This document shows, in pieces, positions 25,188 to 34,050 of a DNA stretch of 64,000 nucleotides. The notes beneath the pieces were generated by a model that saw only the letters and a list, made by a program, of their open reading frames with translations, was not told where the DNA came from and searched no databases. The stretch is from Microvirga sp. BSC39. GTDB taxonomy: Bacteria > Pseudomonadota > Alphaproteobacteria > Rhizobiales > Beijerinckiaceae. The stretch covers positions 54,069 through 118,068 of the forward strand of contig NZ_JPUG01000065.1 in assembly GCF_000739015.1 (NCBI RefSeq), given 5' to 3'. Within the stretch, counting starts at the first letter, position 1; each line of letters begins with the position of its first letter. A program made the translations under genes and the position numbers.

Positions 25188-26114
25188 ATGTCCGCCGTCT
25201 CACATCGGGAGGCCGCCTCCGGCGGCCTCTGGTCGAGGATGAGCCTCGGCCAGAAGCAGGTGATCTGGGCGTGGAGCTTTCTCGCGGTTCCACTCGTCTT
25301 CTACGTAGTCATCCGCTTCTGGCCGACCTTCCAGGCCTTCTACCTGTCGGCAACGGATTGGACGATCACCAAGCCCGCCGCCTTCGTCGGTCTAGAAAAC
25401 TACTGGAGACTGTTCGAGGATCCGCTGTTCTGGCAGGTATTCCGCAACACCTTCATGTACCTGATCCTCGGCACCCCGATCAGCCTGCTGATCTCCTTCG
25501 TGGTCGCCTACTACCTCGATCGCGTGCGGTTCATGCATTCCTTCATCCGCGCGCTCTACTTTCTGCCCTTCCTCACCACTGCAGCGGCGATGGCCTGGGT
25601 CTGGCGCTGGTTCTACCAGCCCGTTCCCATCGGGGTGATCAACGATGTTCTTTCCAGCTTCGGCATCCCGCAGCAGCCGTTCCTGCGCTCCACCTCGCAG
25701 GCGCTGCCGGCCGTACTTGCGCCCGCGGTCTGGGCAGGCCTCGGCTTCCAGATCATCATCTTCCTCGCGGGGCTCAGGGCCATTCCCGTCACCTACTACG
25801 AAGCCGCGCGCATCGACGGCCTTTCGGAAGGCGCGATCCTCCGTAGGATCACGCTGCCGCTGCTCAAACCGACCCTCGTGTTCCTGGTCGTGTTCTCGTC
25901 CATCGGCTTCCTGCGCATCTTCGACCAGGTCTACAACATCAACACGAACGATCCCGGCGGGCCGCTGAACTCCACCAAGCCCCTGGTGTTGATGATCTAT
26001 CAGACCGCCTTCAGCTCCTACGAAATGGGATACGCGGCTGCGCAGACCGTGGTGCTGTTCGTGATCCTTCTCGTGATCTCCCTCGTCCAGTTGCGCCTCA
26101 TGAGGGACCGCTGA
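25188..26114 (+). CDS. Carbohydrate ABC transporter permease (MalF-like)
   Basis: 308 residues, six helices. The EAA loop reads YYEAARIDGLSEGAILRRITLPLLKP, the contact site for the ATPase. N-terminal helix LAVPLVFYVVIRFWPTFQAF is typical of CUT1 inner permeases. Stop and start of the next permease overlap by one base (TGATG), and it lies 24 bp after the binding-protein gene. Confidence 0.92.
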   Translation: MSAVSHREAASGGLWSRMSLGQKQVIWAWSFLAVPLVFYVVIRFWPTFQAFYLSATDWTITKPAAFVGLENYWRLFEDPLFWQVFRNTFMYLILGTPISLLISFVVAYYLDRVRFMHSFIRALYFLPFLTTAAAMAWVWRWFYQPVPIGVINDVLSSFGIPQQPFLRSTSQALPAVLAPAVWAGLGFQIIIFLAGLRAIPVTYYEAARIDGLSEGAILRRITLPLLKPTLVFLVVFSSIGFLRIFDQVYNINTNDPGGPLNSTKPLVLMIYQTAFSSYEMGYAAAQTVVLFVILLVISLVQLRLMRDR

Positions 26115-26965
26115 TGAAAGCCGCCGCATCCCCACCGGGCCTTGTGATGCCACATATCCGGCCGGGCCGGATCCTTGCCTGGACGCTCCTGTTCATCGGC
26201 GGCGTCATCATGGTGACGCCCCTGCTCTTCATGCTCTCGACTTCCCTAAAGGACGCCTCGCAGGTTTATGATCTGCGCGTCATTCCCGAGGCGCCGACCC
26301 TCGACAACTACATCGAAATCCTCGGCGACGGACGCTTCACGCGCTGGCTCATCAACTCGACCATTGTGGCGGTGATCGTCACCCTGTCGAACGTGTTCTT
26401 CGATAGCCTCGTCGGCTATACGCTGGCGAAGTTCCGCTTCCGCGGCCGCTACATCGTCTTCATCGCGATCCTGTCTACCCTGATGATACCGACCGAGATG
26501 CTGGTCCTGCCCTGGTATCTCATGGCGAGCCAGTTCGGCTGGATCGACAGCTACTGGGGCATCATGTTCCCAGGGATGATGACGGCCTTCGGCACCTTCC
26601 TGATGAAGCAGTTCTTTGAAGGCGTACCGGACGACTTCCTGGAGGCGGCCAGGATCGACGGGCTCAACGAGTTCACCATCTGGTGGAAGATCGCCATGCC
26701 GCTGGTCACTCCAGCCCTTTCGGCGCTCGCCATCTTCACGTTCCTCGGCAATTGGACGGCATTCTTCTGGCCTCTCATCGTGACCACGAGCGCCGAACTC
26801 TACACCCTGCCCGTCGGGCTCTCGAGCTTCGCGGTCGAGCAATCGATCCAATGGGAGAAGATCATGACGGGCGCGAGCATCGCGACCCTTCCGACCCTCA
26901 TTATCTTCCTGTTTCTCCAGCGTTACATCGTCCGCGGCGTGATGCTCGCCGGGCTGAAAGGCTGA
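26114..26965 (+). CDS. Carbohydrate ABC transporter permease (MalG-like)
   Basis: 283 residues, six helices, with the EAA loop DFLEAARIDGLNEFTIWWKIAMPLVTPAL and the MalG-type C-terminus (QRYIVRGVMLAGLKG). Partner of the preceding permease. It is followed after 4 bp by the lyase gene, so the enzyme is embedded in the transport operon, before the ATPase gene. Confidence 0.92.
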   Translation: MKAAASPPGLVMPHIRPGRILAWTLLFIGGVIMVTPLLFMLSTSLKDASQVYDLRVIPEAPTLDNYIEILGDGRFTRWLINSTIVAVIVTLSNVFFDSLVGYTLAKFRFRGRYIVFIAILSTLMIPTEMLVLPWYLMASQFGWIDSYWGIMFPGMMTAFGTFLMKQFFEGVPDDFLEAARIDGLNEFTIWWKIAMPLVTPALSALAIFTFLGNWTAFFWPLIVTTSAELYTLPVGLSSFAVEQSIQWEKIMTGASIATLPTLIIFLFLQRYIVRGVMLAGLKG

Positions 26966-26969
26966 GCCG

Positions 26970-28478
26970 ATGACTGCAGGCCCCTACAACGACGGCTCCG
27001 TATTCCCCAATCCGGTCTACAAAGAAACCGTTCTGCGTCCGCTCTTCGATGGCGCGAAGGATCATCATGTCGAGGGCTTCCGCCGGATCGACAGGGCTCA
27101 TCTGGTGATGCTGCACGAGACCGGCATCCTGTCGATCGAGCAGGCACGTCCAATTGCCCAGGCGCTTGAGGCGATTGACCGCGAGGTGGATGTCAGCACC
27201 CTCACATACACGGGAGAAGTCGAGGACTTCTTCTTCCTTATCGAGAAGGAACTGCGTGCGCGGCTCGGACCGGATCTGGCAGGCCGCCTGCACACCGCGC
27301 GCTCGCGCAACGACATTGACCATACCTTGTTCAAGCTTCGTCTCAAGCACCGGATCGACCTCCTGCTGGAGCGTCTCGTCCGCCTTGCCGAGACCCTGGC
27401 GTCGGTCGCCGAGCGGGAGAGCAGCACGCTCATCGTTGCCTATACCCACGGCCAGCCGGCGCAGCCGACCGTCTTTGGACACTACCTTGCGGCGATGCTG
27501 GAAACCCTGCTGCGCGACATCGCGCGGCTGGAGGCGGCGCGTGACATCGTGGACCGCAGCCCCATGGGAGCCGCCGCCATCACCACGAGCGGCTTTCCCA
27601 TCGACAGAGACCTGATAGCGCGGCTTCTCGGCTTCAGCCGTCCCCTGCAGAACTCCTATGGCTGCATCGCGTCGATCGACTATATCACCTCGACTTATTC
27701 CGCCATCGAGCTGGTTTTCCTGCATCTCGGCCGCTTCATCCAAGATCTGCAGTTCTGGACGAGCTTCGAAGTCGGCCAAGTCTATGTGCCCAACGCCTTC
27801 GTGCAGATCAGCTCGATCATGCCGCAGAAGCGCAATCCCGTTCCTATCGAGCACATGCGCCACCTTGCCTCCCAGACGGTCGGGCGGGCGCAGGCCATGC
27901 TCACGATCATGCATAATACGCCGTTCACCGATATGAACGATAGCGAGGGCGAAAGTCAGGGCTTCGGATACGGCGCTTTTGAGAGCGGCGGGCGCGTGCT
28001 CGACTTGCTCACGGCCCTGGTACCGGCGCTGCGCATCAATCCCGACCGGGTGCGTCAGAACATCCGCCGCAGTTGCATCACGGTGACGGAACTCGCCGAC
28101 AGCCTCGTCCGCCGTGAGGGACTTTCGTTCCGGGAGGCTCATGAGATTGCGGCATCCGTCGCCCGCGCCGTCGTGGCCATCGAGGGTGACATCGGGATCG
28201 ACGGCTACGAGGCTTTCCGAAAGGCTTTCGAGCACTGCACCGGACGTTCGACGATCATCGACAAGGATCAGTTTGCTGAAATCGTTTCGCCCGAGAACTT
28301 CGTCGCTGTACGCGACCGGTTCGGTGGACCGGCGCCTGGGGCGCTCTCCCTGGCCATCGCTGCCTACAATGATGAGATATCCGGCATTCGCACACGTATG
28401 CAGAACGCGGCGCAGCGCGAGCAGACCTCTGCACGTGACCTTCAATCCCGTTTCACAGCACTTCTGGGAGCCCAGTAA
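26970..28478 (+). CDS. Argininosuccinate-lyase-like enzyme in a sugar importer operon
   Basis: 502 residues of the aspartase/fumarase superfamily, nearest to ArgH: HTARSRNDIDHT (ArgH has HTGRSRNDQ), YTHGQPAQPTVFGHYL with the catalytic histidine region, and the mobile signature loop SSIMPQKRNPVPIEH with the catalytic serine. These enzymes release fumarate by beta-elimination from a succinyl-N (or -O) compound. ArgH paralogues are not normally inside CUT1 importer operons; here it sits between permease and ATPase genes and overlaps the ATPase start by one base. A non-arginine substrate is likely, for example an aspartate-linked amino sugar. That is inference; a second argininosuccinate lyase remains possible. 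Confidence 0.85.
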   Translation: MTAGPYNDGSVFPNPVYKETVLRPLFDGAKDHHVEGFRRIDRAHLVMLHETGILSIEQARPIAQALEAIDREVDVSTLTYTGEVEDFFFLIEKELRARLGPDLAGRLHTARSRNDIDHTLFKLRLKHRIDLLLERLVRLAETLASVAERESSTLIVAYTHGQPAQPTVFGHYLAAMLETLLRDIARLEAARDIVDRSPMGAAAITTSGFPIDRDLIARLLGFSRPLQNSYGCIASIDYITSTYSAIELVFLHLGRFIQDLQFWTSFEVGQVYVPNAFVQISSIMPQKRNPVPIEHMRHLASQTVGRAQAMLTIMHNTPFTDMNDSEGESQGFGYGAFESGGRVLDLLTALVPALRINPDRVRQNIRRSCITVTELADSLVRREGLSFREAHEIAASVARAVVAIEGDIGIDGYEAFRKAFEHCTGRSTIIDKDQFAEIVSPENFVAVRDRFGGPAPGALSLAIAAYNDEISGIRTRMQNAAQREQTSARDLQSRFTALLGAQ

Positions 28479-29548
28479 TGGCGACCATTGACCTCGATCA
28501 CCTCGTCAAACGCTACGGGCCTACCACTGTCGTCCATGGGATCGACCTGTCGGTTCATGACGGCGAATTCGTCGTCCTCGTAGGCCCTTCGGGCTGCGGC
28601 AAGTCGACGACGCTCAGGATGATCGCCGGACTTGAGGAAATCAGCGGCGGCGAGATTCGGATCGACGGGCGTGTCGTCAACGATCTCCAGCCCAGGGATC
28701 GGAACATTGCCATGGTGTTCCAGAACTATGCCATCTATCCGCACGTGACAGTCGCCGACAACATCGCTTTCGGTCTCTACCGCTCCAAGCTCTCGAAGAG
28801 CGAGAAACGTCAGCGCGTCGAGCAGGCTGCCGAAACGCTCGGCCTTTCCCAGCTCCTGGATCGCCGCCCTTCGGCGCTGTCCGGCGGCCAGCGCCAGCGT
28901 GTCGCCATCGGCCGCGCCATGGTGCGGGACCCTGCCGCATTCCTGTTTGACGAGCCTCTTTCCAACCTTGACGCCCAACTGCGCACCCAGATGCGGATCG
29001 AGATCAAACGGCTCCACCACAGGCTCGGCACGACCTCGGTGTTCGTCACGCACGATCAGGTCGAGGCCATGACCATGGCCGACCGGATCGTGGTCATGCG
29101 CGACGGCAGGATCCTGCAGGTGGGTACGCCCCTTGATCTCTACGAGAACCCGGTCGATGTATTCACCGCCCGCTTTATCGGCAGCCCGACGATGAACCTA
29201 GTGCCGGCATCCCTTCGGGACGGCGGAGCGGATCTGTCACTCGGCGGATCCGTTCAGGTTCCGCAGGCAACCGCAACCACCGCCGACATCCTTGTTGGGG
29301 CACGCCCACAGGATCTTGTCCCAGGCAGCGCCGGTGTGCCGGGGCTGACCGTCTCGGGCACGGTGGCGGTGGTGGAAACCCTCGGCTCGGAGACCCTCGT
29401 GCACATCGAGAGCGCGGGTCAGACCATCATCGGCTCCGCCCCGGGTCGACAGATCCCACAGATCGGCGAGCATCTAACACTCCATGCTCCGGCAGAGCGC
29501 CTCTATTATTTCGACAAGGCCACCGAGAAAGCGCTGGCAGCCCGATGA
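28478..29548 (+). CDS. Carbohydrate ABC transporter ATPase (UgpC/MsmX type)
   Basis: 356 residues. Walker A GPSGCGKSTTLRMIAG, Q-loop MVFQNYAIYPH, signature LSGGQRQRVAIGRAMV, Walker B FLFDEPLSNLDA, H-loop VFVTHDQVEAMT, and a C-terminal TOBE/OB domain (ADILVGARPQDLVPG). Energises import with the two upstream permeases. Overlaps the lyase stop and the kinase start, so all six genes form one tight operon. Confidence 0.94.
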   Translation: MATIDLDHLVKRYGPTTVVHGIDLSVHDGEFVVLVGPSGCGKSTTLRMIAGLEEISGGEIRIDGRVVNDLQPRDRNIAMVFQNYAIYPHVTVADNIAFGLYRSKLSKSEKRQRVEQAAETLGLSQLLDRRPSALSGGQRQRVAIGRAMVRDPAAFLFDEPLSNLDAQLRTQMRIEIKRLHHRLGTTSVFVTHDQVEAMTMADRIVVMRDGRILQVGTPLDLYENPVDVFTARFIGSPTMNLVPASLRDGGADLSLGGSVQVPQATATTADILVGARPQDLVPGSAGVPGLTVSGTVAVVETLGSETLVHIESAGQTIIGSAPGRQIPQIGEHLTLHAPAERLYYFDKATEKALAAR

Positions 29549-30441
29549 CCGGAACGCCCACTGACCGCGGCAAGGTCCTATGCCTTGGGCGGACCTACTG
29601 CGACATCATCTTCACCGGCCTGCACGAGATGCCGACGCTAGGCCGCGAGAGGTTTGCAGACAACGTGACCATCGCGGCCGGAGGTGGGGCCTATATCACG
29701 GCAGCGCATCTCGCCTCTCTCGGGCGGCCGGCGGCCCTCCTCTCCCGCCTCGGTTCGGACCCACTCTCCCAAAGCCTCAACCCGGAACTCGAAGCCAGCG
29801 GGATCGACCTGTCGTTTGTCGAGCGGTCACCTGACGCCGGACCTCAGCCGACGGTGGCCCTGGTCAGACACGGGGAAAGAGCCTTCGTGTCCCGGCGTGC
29901 CGGGGGCTCACGTCCGGCGACGCTGGAGCAGGCACTCTCGGCCCCTGATGTCGCCCATCTGCACATCGCGGAATTTGCTACCCTCAAGGATACTCCGGAC
30001 GTGATCGCTTTGGCTCGCAGTTTCGGCCTGACGATCTCCCTTGACCCGAGCTGGGACGATGAACTGATCCGCCGCGACTCCGACTTCTTCGAGATCTGCG
30101 AAGGGATCGACCTGCTGCTTCCGAATGTCGAGGAGGGAAAGGCGCTGACGGGAGAAAGCGCGGACGACGCTATCCTGGAGAGCCTGCGAGAGCGCTTTCC
30201 ATTGGTGGTGCTCAAGCGCGGCGAGCGCGGTGCGGTGGCGTCCTGCGGATCGATCTGTGTCTCTGCTGAAGCGCCTCGGGTGAATGTTGTCGATACGACT
30301 GGAGCGGGTGATGCCTTCAACGCAGGCTTTTTGCACTCCTGGCTCAGCACCTCAGACCTCGAGAGCAGCTTGGCGGCCGGAATTAAAGCCGGGGGATTGT
30401 CTGTCCAATCGGCCGGAGGAGCCCCACCGCGCATGTCATGA
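29545..30441 (+). CDS. PfkB-family carbohydrate kinase
   Basis: 298 residues of the ribokinase fold. Signature 1 region GGGAYITAAHLASLGRPAALLSRLGSD and signature 2 VNVVDTTGAGDAFNAGFLHS with the catalytic aspartate. Phosphorylates a sugar or nucleoside after import; the exact sugar is not readable. Its ATG overlaps the ATPase stop by 4 bases and it ends the importer operon. It probably traps the sugar moiety freed by the lyase and/or deacetylase (inferred). Confidence 0.9.
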   Translation: MTGTPTDRGKVLCLGRTYCDIIFTGLHEMPTLGRERFADNVTIAAGGGAYITAAHLASLGRPAALLSRLGSDPLSQSLNPELEASGIDLSFVERSPDAGPQPTVALVRHGERAFVSRRAGGSRPATLEQALSAPDVAHLHIAEFATLKDTPDVIALARSFGLTISLDPSWDDELIRRDSDFFEICEGIDLLLPNVEEGKALTGESADDAILESLRERFPLVVLKRGERGAVASCGSICVSAEAPRVNVVDTTGAGDAFNAGFLHSWLSTSDLESSLAAGIKAGGLSVQSAGGAPPRMS

Positions 30442-30599
30442 TCGGGTGTGACGCAGCCGATGCCCTCCTGACTGCGGAACAGGTTGAGATCTGACCCTCT
30501 GAAGCTCAAGCAGCCAAGAGACAAACGACCGGCGCGTGCCATTTCCGGACCTTATAGTTTTAAGGCACAATCGCCGATGATTGACGGAGTCAGGTCAAC

Positions 30600-32594
30600 C
30601 TAGCTCGTCCGCTCGATGATGTTCCGGATGCGCGTTGCCAAAGCTTCGACTGCGAAGGGTTTGGTGATCATTTCCATCCCTGGATCGAGGAAGCCACTGG
30701 CCAATGTGGCATTCTCGGCATAGCCGGTGATGAATAGCACCTTCAGGTGAGGCCGCGTCTCTCGCGCCGCATCGGCGAGTTGCCGTCCGTTGATACCGGG
30801 CAGGCCGACATCAGTGACGAGCAGATCGATACGCTGCCGCGATTGCAGGATTTTGAGGCCTGAGGGACCGTCCGGTGCTTCGAGCGCACGGTAGCCCAGA
30901 TCCTGGAGCACTTCGACGATCAGGTTGCGGATGACGGGCTCATCCTCGACCACCAGCACCGTCTCGCCCGCCTCCGCCCGGGGGGCCTCGGCAAGAGAAA
31001 CCGTGGACGGCTCCTCCTGGGCGGCGCCGCGGTGCCGCGGCAGGTATATTCTGATCGTGGAGCCCTGCCCCACCTCCGAGTAGATTTTGACATGCCCTTC
31101 GGACTGCTTGGCAAAGCCATAGACCATTGAGAGCCCAAGCCCGGTGCCCTGCCCTATGGGCTTCGTGGTGAAGAAGGGCTCGAAGACGCGCTCGATCAGA
31201 TCCGGCGCCATGCCCATGCCGGTGTCCGTTATGCAGATCGCCACGTATTGTCCCGGTGCGATGTCAAGGTGCGCCGCCGCATAGGTTTCATCGAGGGAGG
31301 CATTCGACGTCTCGATGGTGAGCTTGCCGCCATCTGGCATGGCATCGCGGGCGTTGATGGCAAGGTTCAGGATGGCGCTCTCGAGCTGGTTGGGATCGCA
31401 CAGAGTCGTCCACAATCCGCCCGTCGTGACGATCTCCAGGGCATGAAGCGGACCGATGGTGCGGCGAAGCAGGTCCTCCATGGAGGCAATGAGCTGGTTG
31501 GCGTTGACCGGCTTCGGATCGAGGGGCTGCCGGCGGGCGAAGGCGAGCAGGCGGTGGGTGAGCGCGGCGGCGCGCTGCGCCGAGCTCATGGCCGCCTTGG
31601 CATAGCGTCCGACATGCTCCGTACGGCCTTGCGTAATGCGGGTCTGCATCAGGTCGAGGGAGCCGACGATGCCCGCGAGGAGATTGTTGAAATCGTGGGC
31701 GATTCCCCCCGTCAGTTGCCCCACGGCTTCCATCTTCTGAGCCTGGCGAAGCTGCTCTTCGGCCCGCAGAAGCTCCTGTGTCCGTTCGTCGACACGCTCC
31801 TCCAGGGTCTGGTTCAGGTGGCGCAGCGCTTCCTCGGCTGCCCGGCGCTCGTTCACATCGCGCAGAATGGCCGTCACGAAGACGCGCGTATCGCTCTGCC
31901 AGCGCGCCGCGGAAACCTCCAGGAAGCTGATGGAACCATCCTTGCGCTTCGCCGTGACCTCCAGGGAACGGTGCATGACGTTTCCTGCCAGAACACTTGT
32001 CCAGAGCTCATTCCATGACTCCGGCACATTCAGAAGCGCGGTCATCTCCATACCGATAAGCTCACGGAGAGCATACCCGAACTCCCGTGCGGCGGCGGGA
32101 TTGGCGAGCTGGATGACGCCTTGTGCATCGAGCGTCAGGATCGCGTCCGGCGCGCTGTTCACCACGGCGTCATAGCGCGCGTTCTGCCGCTCGCGCAGGA
32201 CCTGTTCGCGCTGGACGGCAACCGTCACGTCGGCAATCTGCACGAGGCATTTGAGATGGGGCGGCGTTCCCAGCGGGCGCACGGAAACGTTGTGGATGAG
32301 CTGCCTTCCGGAGCGGGTCTTCAGCGGCAGGATGAACGGGTGCAGGGAATGGGTCAGGAGCCTTGAGGAGCCTGCTTCCAATGTGTTCGTGATGGCGGAT
32401 TTGAGCCCCGGCGAGACCGCGCCCGGAAACAGTTCATCCAGCTGTCTTCCGACAGCCTCCGGGCAGGAGATCCCACTGGCCGAAACGAACCACGCGTTCC
32501 AGGCGACAACCCGCATGCTGGCGTCGAGCACGATGAGGCCCGTATCTACGGCGTCGAAGACCGACGACAGAAGTTCATCTTCAAGCTGATGCAT
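30600..32594 (-). CDS. Hybrid sensor histidine kinase, PAS-PAS-HK-REC
   Basis: 664 residues, no membrane helix, so cytoplasmic. Two PAS domains (about 8-125, LLSSVFDAVDTGLIVLD; about 138-258, VVNSAPDAILTLDAQG), a coiled linker, HisKA with GQLTGGIAHDFNNLLAG (phosphoacceptor His), HATPase with NLAINARDAM and GMGMAPDLIE and GQGTGLGLSMVYG, and a C-terminal receiver (VLVVEDEPVIRNL, LLVTDVGLPGINGRQL with the acceptor Asp, ITKPF). Last gene of the chemosensory operon, 3 bp after the CheC-like gene. The position and layout recall the CheS3-type kinase linked to the Che3 cyst system of Rhodospirillum centenum, an analogy only. Confidence 0.9.
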   Translation of the reverse strand: MHQLEDELLSSVFDAVDTGLIVLDASMRVVAWNAWFVSASGISCPEAVGRQLDELFPGAVSPGLKSAITNTLEAGSSRLLTHSLHPFILPLKTRSGRQLIHNVSVRPLGTPPHLKCLVQIADVTVAVQREQVLRERQNARYDAVVNSAPDAILTLDAQGVIQLANPAAAREFGYALRELIGMEMTALLNVPESWNELWTSVLAGNVMHRSLEVTAKRKDGSISFLEVSAARWQSDTRVFVTAILRDVNERRAAEEALRHLNQTLEERVDERTQELLRAEEQLRQAQKMEAVGQLTGGIAHDFNNLLAGIVGSLDLMQTRITQGRTEHVGRYAKAAMSSAQRAAALTHRLLAFARRQPLDPKPVNANQLIASMEDLLRRTIGPLHALEIVTTGGLWTTLCDPNQLESAILNLAINARDAMPDGGKLTIETSNASLDETYAAAHLDIAPGQYVAICITDTGMGMAPDLIERVFEPFFTTKPIGQGTGLGLSMVYGFAKQSEGHVKIYSEVGQGSTIRIYLPRHRGAAQEEPSTVSLAEAPRAEAGETVLVVEDEPVIRNLIVEVLQDLGYRALEAPDGPSGLKILQSRQRIDLLVTDVGLPGINGRQLADAARETRPHLKVLFITGYAENATLASGFLDPGMEMITKPFAVEALATRIRNIIERTS

Positions 32595-32597
32595 TGA

Positions 32598-33245
32598 TCA
32601 GGATGCCGTCCCGTCGGTTGCCCGCTCGATAAATTCGCCGAGCAGGTTCTTGAGCACAGCCAGAGAAGGGATATCCATCAGCATGACGATGTAGCCGCTG
32701 ATGTCCCGTTGTCTGACCGTGAAGTTTATATAGAGAAACATCACCACGTCGGCAGCCTCAGGGGGAGGCGCAAGGTTGAAGAGTTCGGGTCCTTTTCCAC
32801 GAATGATTTCCGGCAGGGACATTCTCAGGCTGCGATGGAGCATGTTGGCGATCGTACCCAGGCAGCCGTTCAGCAGAATGTTGCCGGTCTCGGCCAGTGC
32901 CTCCTGCTCCAGCTCGATGATGTCTTCGAGAGAAAGCTCGCCACCTGTGACCGCCCTGACGAGTTCGAGGCTCTTGGTCTCTGGGAAGATCAGCAGGGCG
33001 CGCCCCGTGATGTCTCCCTCGAAGACCTGGTGAACCGCCACGAGCGGGCCGGCCTCCCGTCCCTCAAGGATCTCAATGGCCCGCGTACGATGCACAAGAT
33101 CGACACCTGGCACGGACAGATGAACCTGCTCGCCGACCATCTCGCGAAGGCTGAACGCGGCGCGGCTGACACCGATATTCACGAGCTCCGTCAGAGCATC
33201 GAGCTCCAGCTCGTTGAGCACTTCCGAGATCATTGACACCGTCAT
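32598..33245 (-). CDS. CheC/CheX-like chemotaxis phosphatase
   Basis: 215 residues. Two family active-site helices are visible: LDALTELVNIGVSRAAFSL near residue 15-33 and EQEALAETGNILLNGCLGTI in the middle, each with the E..N pair used to dephosphorylate CheY-P. The ATG at 33245 has GAGGT 5-9 bases upstream; the much longer open frame upstream is the receiver gene in another frame. It probably removes phosphate from the adjacent single-domain receiver. Alphaproteobacteria usually rely on phosphate-sink CheYs, so a two-site CheC here is notable. Confidence 0.85.
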   Translation of the reverse strand: MTVSMISEVLNELELDALTELVNIGVSRAAFSLREMVGEQVHLSVPGVDLVHRTRAIEILEGREAGPLVAVHQVFEGDITGRALLIFPETKSLELVRAVTGGELSLEDIIELEQEALAETGNILLNGCLGTIANMLHRSLRMSLPEIIRGKGPELFNLAPPPEAADVVMFLYINFTVRQRDISGYIVMLMDIPSLAVLKNLLGEFIERATDGTAS

Positions 33246-33295
33246 TTCAAACCTCGGCTGTGGCGTGTCGCCAGGTTTTTCGGGACTGACACTTC

Positions 33296-33679
33296 TTAAG
33301 CCGCGCTCGACCGCAGGCGCAGGGCTGCTCCAGAAATGAATCCTCTCAATCCGTCCTCCGTCAGAGGCTTGCTGACGAAAGTTGCGTTCACCTCGCGCGC
33401 CCGAGCGATCACCTCGTCCTGGATGTTGGCTGTAATGACCGCAATCGGCATGGTCGGGTGGCTGGAACGGATCTCCGTGGCCAGTTCGAGCCCATCTTTC
33501 TCCGGCATGTTGAAGTCGATCATGGCCAAATCGATTTTCCGCTCGCTCAGGATGGTGAGGGCTTCCCGGGCGTTGCCGGCCTCGACTCGGTCCCATTCAG
33601 GCTGGAGCGCGGCCAGAGCCTTGGCTGCCACGATGCGCGCGAGCTTGCTGTCGTCGACGATCAGAACCGTTATCACCAC
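33296..33679 (-). CDS. Single-domain response regulator (CheY-like)
   Basis: 127 residues, receiver domain only. Acidic pocket VDDS, phosphoacceptor Asp55 in MIDFNMPEKDG, conserved Thr/Ala in AVITANIQ, and Lys in FVSKPLTEDG. Output would be by protein contact. Flanked by the CheC-like phosphatase and the STAS-like gene inside the Che operon, so it is the likely target of CheA and CheC. It lacks any DNA-binding or enzymatic output domain. Confidence 0.93.
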   Translation of the reverse strand: MVITVLIVDDSKLARIVAAKALAALQPEWDRVEAGNAREALTILSERKIDLAMIDFNMPEKDGLELATEIRSSHPTMPIAVITANIQDEVIARAREVNATFVSKPLTEDGLRGFISGAALRLRSSAA

Positions 33680-33780
33680 TCAGATACTCCGCTCGGGATA
33701 GACTGCCCGGGACAACCGGAACGACTAGGAGAGAAAGGCCGTAGGTCTCTTTTAGTGTATGCAGGGAGAATGACAACGTT

Positions 33781-34050
33781 TCAGCTGCCCCGCGGGTCTG
33801 ATCCGACAGGGTTTTTTCCCACCAAGGCCGGAGTGATCCAGTCTCGGAGAAAGGCGTCCCCGGCCGTTCCCCCGATCGTGGGCTGCAGAGCCATCAGAAT
33901 CTGGAGAACGGCGGCGTGGAGATGCTCGGCACCCGTCAGGTCCACCGACCGCCCCCTGTCGGCCTGGAGCAAGCCCAGCAGCGGCTCCGCATCCTCGACG
34001 CGGCATTGCCCCTCAAGGATGATGACGTCGCCGTCCAGCCGCACGCTCAT
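33781..34050 (-). CDS. STAS-like small protein of the Che operon
   Basis: 89 residues resembling an anti-sigma-factor-antagonist/STAS fold (VDLTGAEHLHAAVLQILMAL near the centre). The serine normally phosphorylated in SpoIIAA-type proteins is not present (the segment reads HLHAAVL), so it is more likely a binding module than a kinase substrate. Its ATG overlaps the cheA stop by 4 bases, which suggests a stoichiometric partner of CheA. The STAS assignment is moderate because the protein is short. Confidence 0.7.
   Translation of the reverse strand: MSVRLDGDVIILEGQCRVEDAEPLLGLLQADRGRSVDLTGAEHLHAAVLQILMALQPTIGGTAGDAFLRDWITPALVGKNPVGSDPRGS

Noticed and set aside
26901..28445. 514-codon open frame on the - strand
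   Set aside because: Antisense to the lyase gene, which carries the unmistakable MPQKRNP signature.
30548..30567. Small hairpin between the PfkB and hybrid kinase stops
   Set aside because: Only a five-base A/T-rich stem (CCTTA/TAAGG), too weak to call a terminator.
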